From positions 40,968 through 104,967 of the forward strand of contig JAHDDU010000007.1 of NCBI GenBank assembly GCA_020629175.1: 64,000 nt of DNA, written 5' to 3'. Within the stretch, counting starts at the first letter, position 1. Each line of letters opens with the position of its first letter. The translations under genes and the position numbers were made by a program. The notes below the pieces were generated by a model, which made no database searches, was not told where the DNA came from, and worked only from the letters and a program-made list of their open reading frames with translations. Below, piece after piece: positions 35,601-44,400 of the stretch. The DNA comes from Flavimaricola sp. (GTDB lineage: Bacteria; Pseudomonadota; Alphaproteobacteria; Rhodobacterales; Rhodobacteraceae).

Positions 35601-36106
35601 CGGATGTCCGGCTGGGCTATGCCTATCGCCCGGTGGAAGATGATCGCCTCAATGTTTTGGCCCGCTACCGTTTCTTGATTGACGAATATGGCCAGCGGAT
35701 CGAGGGCAACGATGAAAATGGGCCGCTGCAGCGCAGCCACGTGTTCAGCGTTGACGCAAGCTACGACCTTGACCGTAACTGGACCTTGGGGGCCAAGCTC
35801 GGCTACCGCTCCGCCGAAACCGCAGCATCAGAAGGGGACGCTTACACCCGCAACGATGCCTGGTTGGCCGTCGCCAGTGCGCGTTACCACATGGTCAACA
35901 ACTGGGACGCGCTGATCGAGCTGCGCAGCTTTAACCTCGTGCAGGCAGAGACGTCTGACTTTGGGGTGCTTGCAGCAGGCTACCGCCAGATCAATGAGAA
36001 TGTCAGTGTTGGTGTCGGCTACAACTTCGGCAGCTTCTCTGACGATTTGAACGATCTTGTACAGGATGACAGCGGCATGTTCGTGAACCTGATCGCGCAA
36101 TTCTGA
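32699..36106 (+). CDS. Large outer membrane beta-barrel protein, partner of the giant repeat protein
   Basis: 1135 residues from the ATG at 32699, with GAGGGG eight bases upstream inside the end of the giant gene. Residues 1-28 are a signal peptide (SFAVLCASFFAIAHPVAA). Residues 29-185 form a periplasmic region with YDGFGTRPRLDLELVGPARA and an alpha-free pattern. Residues about 190-260 resemble a carboxypeptidase-regulatory-like module (VTVSGANVAPGASVTALGEP). From about 263 (FFYVGTLDLTYGYRR) alternating strands run to the end, with DLYPTYGDDST near 339, LLGTGGSLYQLSERDISRG, and the C-terminal strand GMFVNLIAQF ending in Phe, the usual BAM signal. It is probably an OMP that anchors or helps export the upstream fibre. 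No TonB box or plug domain was recognised. Confidence 0.88.
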   Translation: MLKLTMKQLRSFAVLCASFFAIAHPVAADTGFAITINGSQIAGDPVVAQQVRRADEALQDADVQITYDGFGTRPRLDLELVGPARAYRPGDVVTVQSALNYPAYISRGEVRVIDMGTTGGPSTLAVIPIQPNGRARIAVPAGENVVVVHRVYDAQGRYDETRAIPLDRPLGASARDGIEGGDSLLARQRIPVFGGAVTVSGANVAPGASVTALGEPVRADASGRFVIQRILPAGDYGVGVRVQGAGQNVSIVRDVEVPASQFFYVGTLDLTYGYRRTEGGARESYDTGRLAFFIEGRTQSGYEITASADSGEGEIRDIFRRLDDRDPRDTFLRVDPRDLYPTYGDDSTLEDRTPTSGNVFLRIEREGNYLQWGDFEAQLDGDTYVRNDRTLYGLSGYGATRSQTSQGEPRAQALVYAAQPDQVPVRDVLLGTGGSLYQLSERDISRGTETLSVQYRDADTGRIISTQRLTAGQDYDINYIQGRVLLRRPLQGSTNEGVVVGSAGDGIDVVLVAQYEYTPDAGDLDGFAYGGRVEGWLTDEIRFGIAGLVEETGSADQTLLGADFLYQVSEDSYLRLEYARSEGPGFGSSFSADGGLVFDPDGVASGTGEAIRLEARAKFADFGLGYLSLPGTVGFYYEGRTEGFATLDTQVTSATGDETFWGISAEVTIREGLEFAAKYDDYSNAVGQFDRIGTLDVSYDLSPTLTVTAGLEYRDILDANENGSRTDVALRLDYQASDVASVYGYVQGTVAMAGLERNDRVGVGAEVTLANGWTLSGEVSGGSTGAGGRLLASYADENGGSRYIGYTLQPGRDISGVDLRGRDAGQIVLGGRQQISDDVSVFGENSYDMFGRYRSLSSAYGVTYAPNDVWTTSIVMDYGRVSDDADNDFDRASISIGMQYATETIEASGRLELRTENGLRSGEQIESDTLLLTSDLSYRIDEDQRLVFSAELARTETEQSTTLDGDYADVRLGYAYRPVEDDRLNVLARYRFLIDEYGQRIEGNDENGPLQRSHVFSVDASYDLDRNWTLGAKLGYRSAETAASEGDAYTRNDAWLAVASARYHMVNNWDALIELRSFNLVQAETSDFGVLAAGYRQINENVSVGVGYNFGSFSDDLNDLVQDDSGMFVNLIAQF

Positions 36107-36118
36107 CCTGGTGCAAAC

Positions 36119-36158
36119 AAAAAGGGCCGCACCCGGCAACCGGGTGCGGCCCTTTTGC
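36119..36158. terminator. Bidirectional terminator between the barrel gene and purL
   Basis: A perfect 13-bp stem GGGCCGCACCCGG/CCGGGTGCGGCCC (36124-36136 with 36140-36152), loop CAA, has A residues on the left and TTTT on the right, so it can stop transcripts from both convergent genes. Confidence 0.92.
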
Positions 36159-36173
36159 TTTGTCCGGTGTGCG

Positions 36174-38333
36174 TTAACCGACAGCGGCCTCGAAACCAGA
36201 TGTATAAAGCGCGGTCAGATCATCCATATGTGCGCTCTCATCACCCAACGTGACGCTATCGCCGCCGAGGCTGCCTACTTCGATCAAGGTCAGGCCCTGT
36301 TTTGCTGCAACCTCGCGCAATGCCCCGGGCTGTTCGCCTGAGCAGGCGATCAGATAGCGGGCCTGATCCTCGCCAAAGAGCTTGCTGATCGTCTTAGGCA
36401 GCAACGTGACCCCGGTACCTGCCGCATAGGCCAGCTCGAACGCCGCCAGCGCGAGGCCGCCATCCGATAGGTCTGTGCAGGCGCCAATGTTCTCGCGGTT
36501 TGCGCGAATGAAATCACCATGGGCACGCTCCGCCTCCAGATCGACATGCGGCGCATCGCCGTCCGCTCGTCCGGCCACTTCTGCGAGAAGAGCAGACTGT
36601 CCCAGGTGACCAAGCGTATTGCCCAGCAACAGCAGTGTGTCACCATCCTTGCCAGTCCCGGCGATGATGTCGCGGAGCGACGAGAAGAGTCCCACTGCGC
36701 CAATCGTTGGGGTCGGCAGGATGCCTTTGCCGTCCGTCTCGTTATAAAGAGAAACATTGCCCGACACGATTGGCATATCAAGCGCTGCCACAGCCTCACC
36801 GATGCCTTGGATTGCACCCACAAACTGTCCCATGATCTCGGGCTTCTCGGGGTTGCCAAAGTTCATGTTGTCAGTCGTTGCCAGCGGCTTGGCCCCGAGG
36901 GCCGTCAGGTTACGATACGCCTCGGCCACCGCCTGTTTACCACCCTCAACAGGGTTGGCCTTGACGTAGCGCGGGGTCACATCGCTGGTGAAGGCCACCG
37001 CCTTGTCCGTGCCATGGATGCGGATGATTCCAGCACCCGCACCGGGCGTGCGCAGCGTATCGGCCATGACTTGCGTGTCGTATTGCTCATACACCCAGGC
37101 CTTGGAGGCGTAATTGGGGCTGAAAAGAAGCGCCTTCAGCCCATCCATCGGCGTGATGTCAGGGATATCCGTCAAGGGCTCTGCGGCCGGTGTCGGCACC
37201 CAAGGCCGGTCGTATTCCGGCGCGGTGGAGGCAAGCTTGGACAACGGCAGGTCGGCCTTCACTTCGCCGTTGTGCATGATGAGGAAGCGATCCTCGGGCA
37301 GTGTTTCACCGACGATTGCGAAATCCAGGTCCCATTTCTCGAACACCGCACGAGCCTCGGCCTCCAGCTCGGGCTTGAGGACCATGAGCATCCGCTCCTG
37401 ACTTTCAGACAGCATCATCTCATAGGCCGTCATATTCTCTTCGCGCTGCGGGACGTTTTCCAGATCAAGCCGCACGCCAAGGCCGCCCTTGTCGCCCATC
37501 TCCACAGCCGAGCAGGTCAGGCCCGCGGCGCCCATGTCCTGAATGGAAATCACAGCCCCCGTTGCCATCAGCTCCAGCGTGGCCTCCATCAGCCGCTTTT
37601 CAGTGAAGGGATCGCCCACCTGCACGGTCGGACGCTTTTCTTCGATGCTGTCGTCAAATTCTGCAGAGGCCATTGTCGCTCCGCCAACACCATCGCGGCC
37701 GGTTTTGGCCCCGAGGTAGACCACTGGCATGCCAACACCAGAGGCTGCGGAATAGAATATCTTGTCAGTATCCGCGAGGCCCGCGGCAAAGGCGTTTACG
37801 AGGCAATTTCCATTGTAGGAGGCATCAAACCGCACTTCGCCGCCAACCGTTGGGACGCCAAAGCAATTGCCGTATCCCCCCACGCCCGCAACAACGCCCG
37901 AGACAAGCTGCTTGGTTTTCGGATGGCTTGGCTCGCCAAACGACAGCGCATTCATCGCCGCAATCGGACGCGCGCCCATCGTGAAGACATCGCGCAGGAT
38001 ACCGCCCACGCCTGTGGCGGCGCCCTGGTAGGGCTCGATGTAGCTGGGGTGGTTGTGGCTCTCCATCTTGAAGACGATGCACTGCCCGTCGCCGATATCG
38101 ACGATGCCCGCATTCTCACCCGGTCCGCAGATCACTTGCGGGCCTTCGGTCGGCAGGGTGCGGAGCCATTTCTTTGAGGATTTGTACGAGCAATGCTCGT
38201 TCCACATGGCCGAGAAAATGCCCATCTCTGTATAGTTCGGATCGCGGTTCAGGATCCTCTTCACCTCGGACCACTCGTCGGGCGTGAACCCATGTGCGGC
38301 AATGACGTCTTCGGTGATGGCTGGATCTTGCAT
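36174..38333 (-). CDS. purL: Phosphoribosylformylglycinamidine synthase subunit PurL
   Basis: 719 residues, the small-PurL type that works with PurS and PurQ. It converts FGAR, glutamine and ATP to FGAM in purine synthesis. Visible motifs: [20 protein letters not shown] near residue 36, the metal/ATP site [54 protein letters not shown], and the second half ([42 protein letters not shown]). PurS and PurQ are not in the window. The gene is transcribed alone towards the terminator at 36119-36158. Confidence 0.97.
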   Translation of the reverse strand: MQDPAITEDVIAAHGFTPDEWSEVKRILNRDPNYTEMGIFSAMWNEHCSYKSSKKWLRTLPTEGPQVICGPGENAGIVDIGDGQCIVFKMESHNHPSYIEPYQGAATGVGGILRDVFTMGARPIAAMNALSFGEPSHPKTKQLVSGVVAGVGGYGNCFGVPTVGGEVRFDASYNGNCLVNAFAAGLADTDKIFYSAASGVGMPVVYLGAKTGRDGVGGATMASAEFDDSIEEKRPTVQVGDPFTEKRLMEATLELMATGAVISIQDMGAAGLTCSAVEMGDKGGLGVRLDLENVPQREENMTAYEMMLSESQERMLMVLKPELEAEARAVFEKWDLDFAIVGETLPEDRFLIMHNGEVKADLPLSKLASTAPEYDRPWVPTPAAEPLTDIPDITPMDGLKALLFSPNYASKAWVYEQYDTQVMADTLRTPGAGAGIIRIHGTDKAVAFTSDVTPRYVKANPVEGGKQAVAEAYRNLTALGAKPLATTDNMNFGNPEKPEIMGQFVGAIQGIGEAVAALDMPIVSGNVSLYNETDGKGILPTPTIGAVGLFSSLRDIIAGTGKDGDTLLLLGNTLGHLGQSALLAEVAGRADGDAPHVDLEAERAHGDFIRANRENIGACTDLSDGGLALAAFELAYAAGTGVTLLPKTISKLFGEDQARYLIACSGEQPGALREVAAKQGLTLIEVGSLGGDSVTLGDESAHMDDLTALYTSGFEAAVG

Positions 38334-38395
38334 GCGGGCCCCCTGTCGTGCTTGCCTCGGCTTTTAGGCGACGGTGAGGAGGAGGGGAAGAGCGC

Positions 38396-38986
38396 ATGCG
38401 CAAGGTTTTGATGTTGGATGTCGATGGGGTGATTGTGCGGCCCACCAACGTGCGGGCCCGAGCGTGGTCCGACACCCTCGAAGCCGATCTTGGGCTGGCA
38501 AAATCAACCCTGTCAGAAAAGTTCTTCAAGCCTCATTGGAACGAGATTGTTACCGGTCAGCGCGCTCTGATGCCCCTATTGCAAAGGGCACTCAATGGTA
38601 CCGGCGTAGATGCTAGCGCATTGCGTGACTATTGGTTCTCGCAGGATGCGCGGGTTGTTGAGGATGTGCTGGAAGACGTCATCCATGCACGCCACAGCGG
38701 GTGGACCGTTTTCCTTGCGACCAACCAAGAGCATGAGCGCGCGGAGTATTTGATGGACGTTGTGAGGCTACGCGAGCATTTCGACGGGATATTCTACTCA
38801 GCGTCCTTGGGGGCGAAGAAACCTGAACTCGGTTTCTTTGAAAGGACAGGGGAAGAAGACGCGCTTCTAGTCGACGATACAGTGGCCAATGTCGAGGCCG
38901 CCCGGCATTTTGGATGGCGCGCGCACCTTTGGAGCGAGGGGCAGCGGTTGCGCGATGTCTTGGATCAGGACAGCGGGCGGCAATAG
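38396..38986 (+). CDS. HAD-superfamily hydrolase
   Basis: 196 residues. HAD motif I is LDVDGVIVRP (residues 6-15, nucleophile Asp and acid Asp), motif II is FLATNQEHERAEYL (Thr in ATN), motif III SASLGAKKPELGFFERTGEE with the Lys, and motif IV LLVDDTVANVEAARHFGW. This is the HAD-IA (PGP/haloacid dehalogenase-like) build with a helical cap at residues 20-95. A phosphatase acting on a small metabolite is likely; the substrate is unknown. The start ATG is 62 bases from the divergent purL start. The 3' end overlaps the convergent hypothetical gene by 22 bases. Confidence 0.88.
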   Translation: MRKVLMLDVDGVIVRPTNVRARAWSDTLEADLGLAKSTLSEKFFKPHWNEIVTGQRALMPLLQRALNGTGVDASALRDYWFSQDARVVEDVLEDVIHARHSGWTVFLATNQEHERAEYLMDVVRLREHFDGIFYSASLGAKKPELGFFERTGEEDALLVDDTVANVEAARHFGWRAHLWSEGQRLRDVLDQDSGRQ

Positions 38987-39573
38987 TTTCTTTGGTAATC
39001 CTCTATGGCGGCGGCGAGATCGCGAACCGTGTCGTGTGATGGGTCAACCCACATGACGTAGTTTGGCGTCGCCACGTCTCGCTCGATGATGGGCCAATTT
39101 TCGGGGTGGGAGGTCTGGAACGCGACTTGATCGCGAGGGCTTTCGCGGAACTGGCCTTTGGCCGGCTGTCCCGGTGGTGTTTCAAAGAGGATGAGGCCTG
39201 AGGAGCCGAGCGTCTCGGTTCGGTGCGACCAGCTATAAAGGCGTCCGTCCGCGTCACGCGAGAGGGTTGCGGACGACAAATCGACGACGACACGGGAAAT
39301 CACGACGTTCTCATGGGTCGCCGCTGTAAGAGCCAAGAGGCATCCATCTACCAGCATTGCCTGTCCTAGACTGGTCAAGGGCGGATACAGCGTCCACTCC
39401 AGACCTGGTTCTACAGGCTCCGGTGGTGGAGGCTGGTCAAGCGAAAGGCCCTCAATCCGCGCGGCAAGGGCGAGCTGACCGTCACTTTGGGCAAACACAG
39501 TGAGGGGCGCGAAAAAGAGTGCCCACATTAAGAAGTATCGGAGTTTGGACCCACCACATTTGCTCGTTCGCAT
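38965..39573 (-). CDS. Exported hypothetical protein
   Basis: I chose the ATG at 39573 because GGAAG lies just upstream and a signal peptide follows (MRTSKCGGSKLRYFLMWALF and on to VFAQ); upstream ATGs at 39585 and 39609 are possible. About 202 residues. After a Pro-rich spacer (SLDQPPPPEPVEPGLEWTLY) comes a compact domain with two cysteines (DGCLLAL and YQRNYCRPLS), likely a disulfide. The pattern AILVDGC..VVISRVVVDLSSATLSRDADGR is not one I recognise. It is probably periplasmic. Function unknown. Confidence 0.7.
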   Translation of the reverse strand: MRTSKCGGSKLRYFLMWALFFAPLTVFAQSDGQLALAARIEGLSLDQPPPPEPVEPGLEWTLYPPLTSLGQAMLVDGCLLALTAATHENVVISRVVVDLSSATLSRDADGRLYSWSHRTETLGSSGLILFETPPGQPAKGQFRESPRDQVAFQTSHPENWPIIERDVATPNYVMWVDPSHDTVRDLAAAIEDYQRNYCRPLS

Positions 39574-39656
39574 CTTTGCTTCCATCAGGCGCGTTTCGCC
39601 AAAGTACATAACGCAGCATATTCAGATCGACAGAAAAGAGCGCTAAAATTTTGGGC

Positions 39657-39683
39657 AAAAAAAAGCCGGGCACAAGGCCCGGC
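39657..39683 (-). terminator. Intrinsic terminator (minus strand)
   Basis: A perfect 7-bp stem GCCGGGC/GCCCGGC (39665-39671 with 39677-39683) with a five-base loop is followed on the minus strand by eight T residues (39664 to 39657). It can end the small RNA and any read-through from the LysR gene. Confidence 0.88.
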
Positions 39684-39735
39684 AAAGTCCAACAGGGAGG
39701 TGAAGAGATGAGCGTGATAGCATCATCGCCTTCAC
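39657..39735 (-). ncRNA. Probable small RNA with anti-Shine-Dalgarno CCUCCC motif
   Basis: On the minus strand a -35-like TTGATT (39764-39769) and a -10-like TATTTC (39741-39746), 17 bases apart, precede about 80 bases ending in an intrinsic terminator. The transcript would carry UUCACCUCCCUG with CCUCCC at 39695-39700, complementary to ribosome binding sites, in an unpaired position just before the terminator. Alphaproteobacteria have several small RNAs of this kind (CcsR, 'cuckoo' and alpha-r14 families). I cannot assign the family. Alternatively the region is only the 3' end of the LysR message. Confidence 0.55.
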
Positions 39736-39799
39736 GATTGGAAATAGGGGCGCGTTATTGACCAATCAAGAAAAGAATATCTTTGATTTTTGCAGTCCC

Positions 39800-39820
39800 G
39801 CTATGCGTTACACGCATAGC
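39800..39820. promoter_or_regulatory. Perfect 21-bp palindrome GCTATGCGT-N3-ACGCATAGC
   Basis: Two 9-bp arms match perfectly around TAC. The dyad sits 31 bases upstream of the -35 element of the predicted minus-strand small RNA and 58 bases after the LysR stop codon. No T-run follows, so it is not an intrinsic terminator. An operator for the small RNA is the most natural reading. Confidence 0.45.
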
Positions 39821-39878
39821 TGCGCAATTATGCAGCATTTCGGCAGGTTTAGCCCATTTTCATGCAACTTGCGCGTGA

Positions 39879-40790
39879 TCAAGTTGCAACAGCTTCGTCC
39901 CGCCGCCGGCGTCTTTGCTCGAGTATTTCCTCCTGAACAAAGTCGCGGAATGCTGAAATACGTTTAGAAGAGCGCAATTCCTCTGGATAAGCCAAAAAGA
40001 CAGGGACTTCGTTTGATCCGATATCGGGCAGCACACGAACGAGATCGGGAAATCCTTCGGTCACGTAATCTGGCAGCACGCCAACGCCAAGGCCGTTGAT
40101 CACACCTTGAAGCACTCCAAAGTAATTATTTACCGTCAAAAGGCTCGGGATGTCGTAGGTCATCAATTCAGCGACGAGAGTGCCACCAGCCGCGACCTGC
40201 GGCGTTGACGGGCTTTGACAGATAAGCCGGTGCTGCGCGATATCGGACATCTCGGACATCGCTCCGTGCGCCGCAACATATTCGCGGCTCGCATAAAGCT
40301 GCATCGTGATGCTCATGAGCTTTTTGCGGATCAGGTCCGCTTGGCTTGGCTCTTTCATCCGAATGGCAACGTCAGCCTCGCGCATCGGTAAATCCAAAAC
40401 GCGCTCTTCGAGCATGAGGTCAATTTTCAGTTCGGGGTATTTTGCATAGAGTTTCGGCAGCCGTGGGGCCAGCCAGAGCGTGCCAAAGCCGATGGTCGTT
40501 GTCACCCGAAGCTCGCCAAAGACCTCTTCTTCGCTGTCACGGATGCGGGCAGAGGCGGACTCCAGCCGCTTGTTCATTGACTTTGTCGCGTCAAATAGCA
40601 GCTCACCTTGTTCCGTCAGGATCAGCCCACGCGCATGCCGGTGAAATAGCGTGGTGTTCAGCGCCTCTTCCAAGGCGCGGATCTGACGGCTGACCGCAGA
40701 TTGAGACAGGTGCAGCCTGTCGCCGGCATGTGTGAGGCTGCCAGCATCGGCCACCGCGTGAAAAATACGCAACTTGTCCCAGTCCATCAT
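39879..40790 (-). CDS. LysR-family transcriptional regulator
   Basis: 303 residues from the ATG at 40790 (a second ATG follows directly at 40787); the frame to 40820 is unlikely. Residues 1-65 are the winged helix: MDWDKLRIFHAVADAGSLTH and LHLSQSAVSRQIRALEEAL. The rest is the usual two-lobe effector domain (GELRVTTTIGFGTLWLAPRL; EADVAIRMKEPSQADLIRKK; VNNYFGVLQGVINGLGVGVL). It is divergent from the indolepyruvate oxidoreductase gene. A perfect dyad with T-N11-A spacing lies between the two, so it probably controls that gene and itself. The effector is unknown. Confidence 0.93.
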   Translation of the reverse strand: MMDWDKLRIFHAVADAGSLTHAGDRLHLSQSAVSRQIRALEEALNTTLFHRHARGLILTEQGELLFDATKSMNKRLESASARIRDSEEEVFGELRVTTTIGFGTLWLAPRLPKLYAKYPELKIDLMLEERVLDLPMREADVAIRMKEPSQADLIRKKLMSITMQLYASREYVAAHGAMSEMSDIAQHRLICQSPSTPQVAAGGTLVAELMTYDIPSLLTVNNYFGVLQGVINGLGVGVLPDYVTEGFPDLVRVLPDIGSNEVPVFLAYPEELRSSKRISAFRDFVQEEILEQRRRRRDEAVAT

Positions 40791-40876
40791 GTCTCGCTCT
40801 AAGCTATGATCTGATAGCATAGGTAGTATGCTTGAAGCGTTATGGTTGCAAATATTCTCGAAAATTTTTTGCTGGA

Positions 40877-40897
40877 TAGGTCATAACTTTTGACCTA
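40877..40897. promoter_or_regulatory. LysR-type operator candidate, TAGGTCA-N7-TGACCTA
   Basis: The 7-bp arms are a perfect inverted repeat (40877-40883 and 40891-40897). The core T81-N11-A93 (TCA-N7-TGA) is the LysR-type box. It lies 34 bases upstream of the oxidoreductase start codon and about 90 bases upstream of the regulator's start. Confidence 0.65.
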
Positions 40898-40930
40898 ATG
40901 TGAGGCTAATCTTTGGGAGGAGGACCAACA

Positions 40931-43900
40931 TTGACCCGTCAGGACATTTCTCTTCACGACAAGTATGACCTCTCAAAATCACCCGTGTTGCTGAACGGGA
41001 CACAAGCGCTGGTCCGGCTGATGATGATGCAACGGGCGCGGGATAAGGCTGCAGGTTTGGACACGGCGGGCTATGTGACGGGCTACCGCGGATCGCCGCT
41101 TGGCGCTGTGGATATGCAGATGCAGCGTGCAGAAAAACAACTCGCCGAGGCGCACGTCACCTTCCAGCCGGGGCTGAACGAGGATCTGGCCGCCACGGCC
41201 ATGTGGGGCACGCAGCAGGCCGAAATGCGGGGCGAGGGCAAACACGATGGTGTCTTCGGTCTTTGGTATGGCAAAGGCCCCGGCGTCGATCGCTCGGGTG
41301 ATGTGATGCGCCACGCCAATATGGCAGGGACGAGCCGGCATGGCGGTGTCATCATGGCGATGGGGGATGATCACACCGGTGAAAGCAGCACGACCTGCCA
41401 CCAAAGCGACTTTGCGATGGTTGATGCCTACATGCCAATCGTGTCCCCTGCAGGTGTGCAGGAAATCCTGGACTACGGGCAATACGCCTGGGCGCTCAGC
41501 CGCTTTGCTGGCGTTTGGGTCGGGCTGAAGACGATGAAGGACACGGTGGAGGTGACCTCTGTTGTTGATGGAGACCCGCACCGGCTGACGTTTGTTGAGC
41601 CTGAGTTTGACATGCCTGAGGGTGGATTGAATATCCGCCGCGCAGATCATTGGGTCGAGCAAGAAGAGCGGATGGTCCGCTACAAGCGCCACGCGGCGGA
41701 GGCGTTCTCACACGCCAACAAGATGGACAAACGGATGCATGGGCAAGCCGGGGCAAAGATCGGCTTTGTCGCGGCGGGCAAAAACTGGCTCGACCTGTTG
41801 CAAGCCTTTGCGATGCTGGGCATCGACGACGCTGCGACTGAGGCGATGGGCATCACGACGTATAAGATCGGTCAGACATTCCCGCTGGACATGAAAGGGT
41901 TTTCCGCATGGGCCGAAGGGCTCGACCTGATCGTAGTGGTTGAGGAAAAGCGCAAGCTGATCGAGGTGCAGGTCAAGGAGGCTATCTTTGACGACCGACG
42001 CGGGCGGCGGGTCTACGGTTGGACCAAAGGTGGCTCGGGTGACGAGCTGTTTGGCGTCACTGGTGCCCTTGATCCTGCGGATATTGCTGAGAAAATCGGT
42101 GGCATTCTGATTGAGGAAGGGTGTGACACCCCACGCGTTCATGAAGGGCTGGCAACGCTCGCTGCTGCCCGCGCTGGCGGCAATACAGGCGATTTAGCGA
42201 CGCGCATTCCGTACTTTTGCGCGGGCTGTCCGCACAACACATCGACCAAAGTGCCCGATGGCAGCCGCGCCTATGGCGGGATTGGGTGTCATGTGATGGC
42301 GCTCTGGATGGATCGTGACAACGAAGGCTATAGCCACATGGGCGGCGAGGGCGCCAATTGGGTGGGAGAAGCGCCGTTTTCAACCCGCGACCACGTTTTC
42401 CAGAACCTGGGCGACGGCACCTACAACCACTCTGGCCTGCAAGCGATCCGTTTTGCAATGAGCGCAGGGACGAACATCACCTACAAAATATTGTACAACG
42501 ATGCGGTCGCGATGACCGGTGGGCAAACGAATGAGGGCGACCTTTCCGCTGATCAAATCTGCCGCGAGCTTTTGGCGTTTGGGATCAAAGAGATCGCGCT
42601 GGTTTATGACGAAAAAGAGGATGTCGACCTCAACGTCTTTCCAAAGGGTCTGAGCGTACACGAACGGGCCGAGATGCCGCAAGTCATGGAGCGGATGAAG
42701 ACAGTCGAGGGCGTATCGGCCATCGTCTACGTGCAAACCTGTGCCGCCGAGAAACGCCGCCGCCGCAAACGGGGCGCGTTCCCGGATCCGGACAAACGCA
42801 TCTTCATCAACACCGACGTGTGCGAAGGCTGCGGCGATTGCGGTGTGCAATCCAATTGCGTGGCTCTTGTGCCGGTTGAGACCGAGCTAGGCCGCAAGCG
42901 CGCGGTCGATCAATCGGCTTGCAACAAGGATTTTTCGTGCCTCAACGGGTTTTGCCCGTCTTTCGTGACTGTTGAGGGCGGCGCACCGCGCAAGCCCAAG
43001 GCGGCAGAGTTTGATCTGCCAGACCTCCCCGAGCCAAATCTGCCTGCCATCGATGGTACCTACAACGTCGTCATTACCGGTGTCGGCGGAACCGGTGTTG
43101 TCACCATCGGCGCGGTGCTTGCTATGGCCGCGCACGTGGATGGCAAAGGCGCCAGCATGATGGAGATGGCGGGCCTCGCGCAGAAGGGCGGCGCAGTGCA
43201 CATCCATTGCCGATTGGCCAACACGCCCGAGGATATCGCCGCGATCCGGGTGACGCTTGGCGAATGTGACGCGTTGATTGGTGGGGATCTGGTCACAAGT
43301 GCCGGGGCCAAAACGCTCGCACTGATGGCCGAGGGGCGGACCAAGGCCGCGGTGAACAACCATGAAGTTATCACCGGCGCCTTCACCCGCGATACCGATT
43401 TCCGCATTCCGGGTGAGGACTTGCAGCTGGCGTTAGAGCGGCGGATCAAGGCAGGCCTCGCGATGTTTGACGCGACACGGCTGGCCGAGGTCATGCTGGG
43501 CGATACGATCTATTCCAACATGGTGATCTTTGGCGCGGCCTGGCAGATGGGAGCGGTTCCGGTGGGACGCGGCGCCATTTTGCGTGCGATTGAGCTGAAC
43601 GGTGCGAAAGTTCCGCAAAATACGCGGGCCTTCGAGATTGGCCGCTGGGCGGTGGCCGATCCAGATGCCGCGGCGGAGCGCACAGCACCGTTGGCAGAGG
43701 CGAAACCATTGACGCTCAATGAAAAGATCGCGTTTCGCGCTCAGCACTTGGTCGCCTATCAATCCAAGCGACTTGCGAAGCGGTATGAGCGGTTCGTGGC
43801 TGCGGTCGAGAGCGAAGAGGTCCGGACTGCTGTGGCAGAAGGGTACCACAAGCTCTTGGCTTATAAGGATGAATATGAGGTGGCGCGCTTGCTGCGCGGA

Positions 43901-44338
43901 ACTGAGGCCGCTGTGGCCGAGGCGTTTGAAGGCGACGTGTCGCTGCGCTATCACCTGGCCCCGCCAATCTTATCCCGCACGGCCCCGAACGGGCGGCCTG
44001 CAAAACGGGCATTTGGGCCATGGGTTGCCCGCAGTTTTCCGATGTTGGCGCGGATGAAGCGGTTGCGTGGCACATGGCTTGATCCTTTTGGACGCACGGA
44101 AGAGCGCCGGATGGAGCGGGCTCTGATTGCGGAGTATGAGGCGGACATGGCCGAGGTCCTGCCGCTGATCACCGACGCCACGCGGGACGCCGTGGTGAAA
44201 CTCGCTGCGTTGCCGCTGAGCATTCGGGGCTTCGGTCCCGTGAAACAGGCCAATGCGGCGAAGGCGGCCAAAGAACGGGAAGCCTTGTTGGCCATCATTC
44301 GCGCTGGTGGCATGCCGTTGCCCGTTGCTGCGGAATAG
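40931..44338 (+). CDS. Fused indolepyruvate ferredoxin oxidoreductase
   Basis: 1135 residues if the TTG at 40931 is used, preceded by GGGAGGAGG, an excellent ribosome binding site. The N-terminal half is the IorA-like part: [20 protein letters not shown], a TPP-type pyrimidine-binding region, then the TPP-binding [20 protein letters not shown]. An iron-sulfur segment [13 protein letters not shown] with a later [11 protein letters not shown] follows. The C-terminal IorB-like (gamma) domain starts [20 protein letters not shown]. The enzyme decarboxylates aryl pyruvates to aryl-acetyl-CoA and reduces ferredoxin, in catabolism of aromatic amino acids. The fusion into one chain is known in proteobacteria. 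It is probably LysR-controlled. Confidence 0.93.
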   Translation: MTRQDISLHDKYDLSKSPVLLNGTQALVRLMMMQRARDKAAGLDTAGYVTGYRGSPLGAVDMQMQRAEKQLAEAHVTFQPGLNEDLAATAMWGTQQAEMRGEGKHDGVFGLWYGKGPGVDRSGDVMRHANMAGTSRHGGVIMAMGDDHTGESSTTCHQSDFAMVDAYMPIVSPAGVQEILDYGQYAWALSRFAGVWVGLKTMKDTVEVTSVVDGDPHRLTFVEPEFDMPEGGLNIRRADHWVEQEERMVRYKRHAAEAFSHANKMDKRMHGQAGAKIGFVAAGKNWLDLLQAFAMLGIDDAATEAMGITTYKIGQTFPLDMKGFSAWAEGLDLIVVVEEKRKLIEVQVKEAIFDDRRGRRVYGWTKGGSGDELFGVTGALDPADIAEKIGGILIEEGCDTPRVHEGLATLAAARAGGNTGDLATRIPYFCAGCPHNTSTKVPDGSRAYGGIGCHVMALWMDRDNEGYSHMGGEGANWVGEAPFSTRDHVFQNLGDGTYNHSGLQAIRFAMSAGTNITYKILYNDAVAMTGGQTNEGDLSADQICRELLAFGIKEIALVYDEKEDVDLNVFPKGLSVHERAEMPQVMERMKTVEGVSAIVYVQTCAAEKRRRRKRGAFPDPDKRIFINTDVCEGCGDCGVQSNCVALVPVETELGRKRAVDQSACNKDFSCLNGFCPSFVTVEGGAPRKPKAAEFDLPDLPEPNLPAIDGTYNVVITGVGGTGVVTIGAVLAMAAHVDGKGASMMEMAGLAQKGGAVHIHCRLANTPEDIAAIRVTLGECDALIGGDLVTSAGAKTLALMAEGRTKAAVNNHEVITGAFTRDTDFRIPGEDLQLALERRIKAGLAMFDATRLAEVMLGDTIYSNMVIFGAAWQMGAVPVGRGAILRAIELNGAKVPQNTRAFEIGRWAVADPDAAAERTAPLAEAKPLTLNEKIAFRAQHLVAYQSKRLAKRYERFVAAVESEEVRTAVAEGYHKLLAYKDEYEVARLLRGTEAAVAEAFEGDVSLRYHLAPPILSRTAPNGRPAKRAFGPWVARSFPMLARMKRLRGTWLDPFGRTEERRMERALIAEYEADMAEVLPLITDATRDAVVKLAALPLSIRGFGPVKQANAAKAAKEREALLAIIRAGGMPLPVAAE

Positions 44339-44400
44339 GCAATAGCTGTTGGAAAGCGGCTGCAAAGCGCCTAATACGAAGAAAACGAAAGGTGAGCGGC

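Noticed and set aside
36519..38177. 552-codon plus-strand ORF opposite purL
   Set aside because: PurL is unambiguous; the product of this frame has no family features.
39708..39761. 18-codon plus-strand ORF with a strong GGGAGGTG ribosome binding site
   Set aside because: The GGGAGG is better explained as the complement of the CCUCCC motif of the predicted minus-strand small RNA, and the peptide has no recognisable features. It could still be tested by ribosome profiling.
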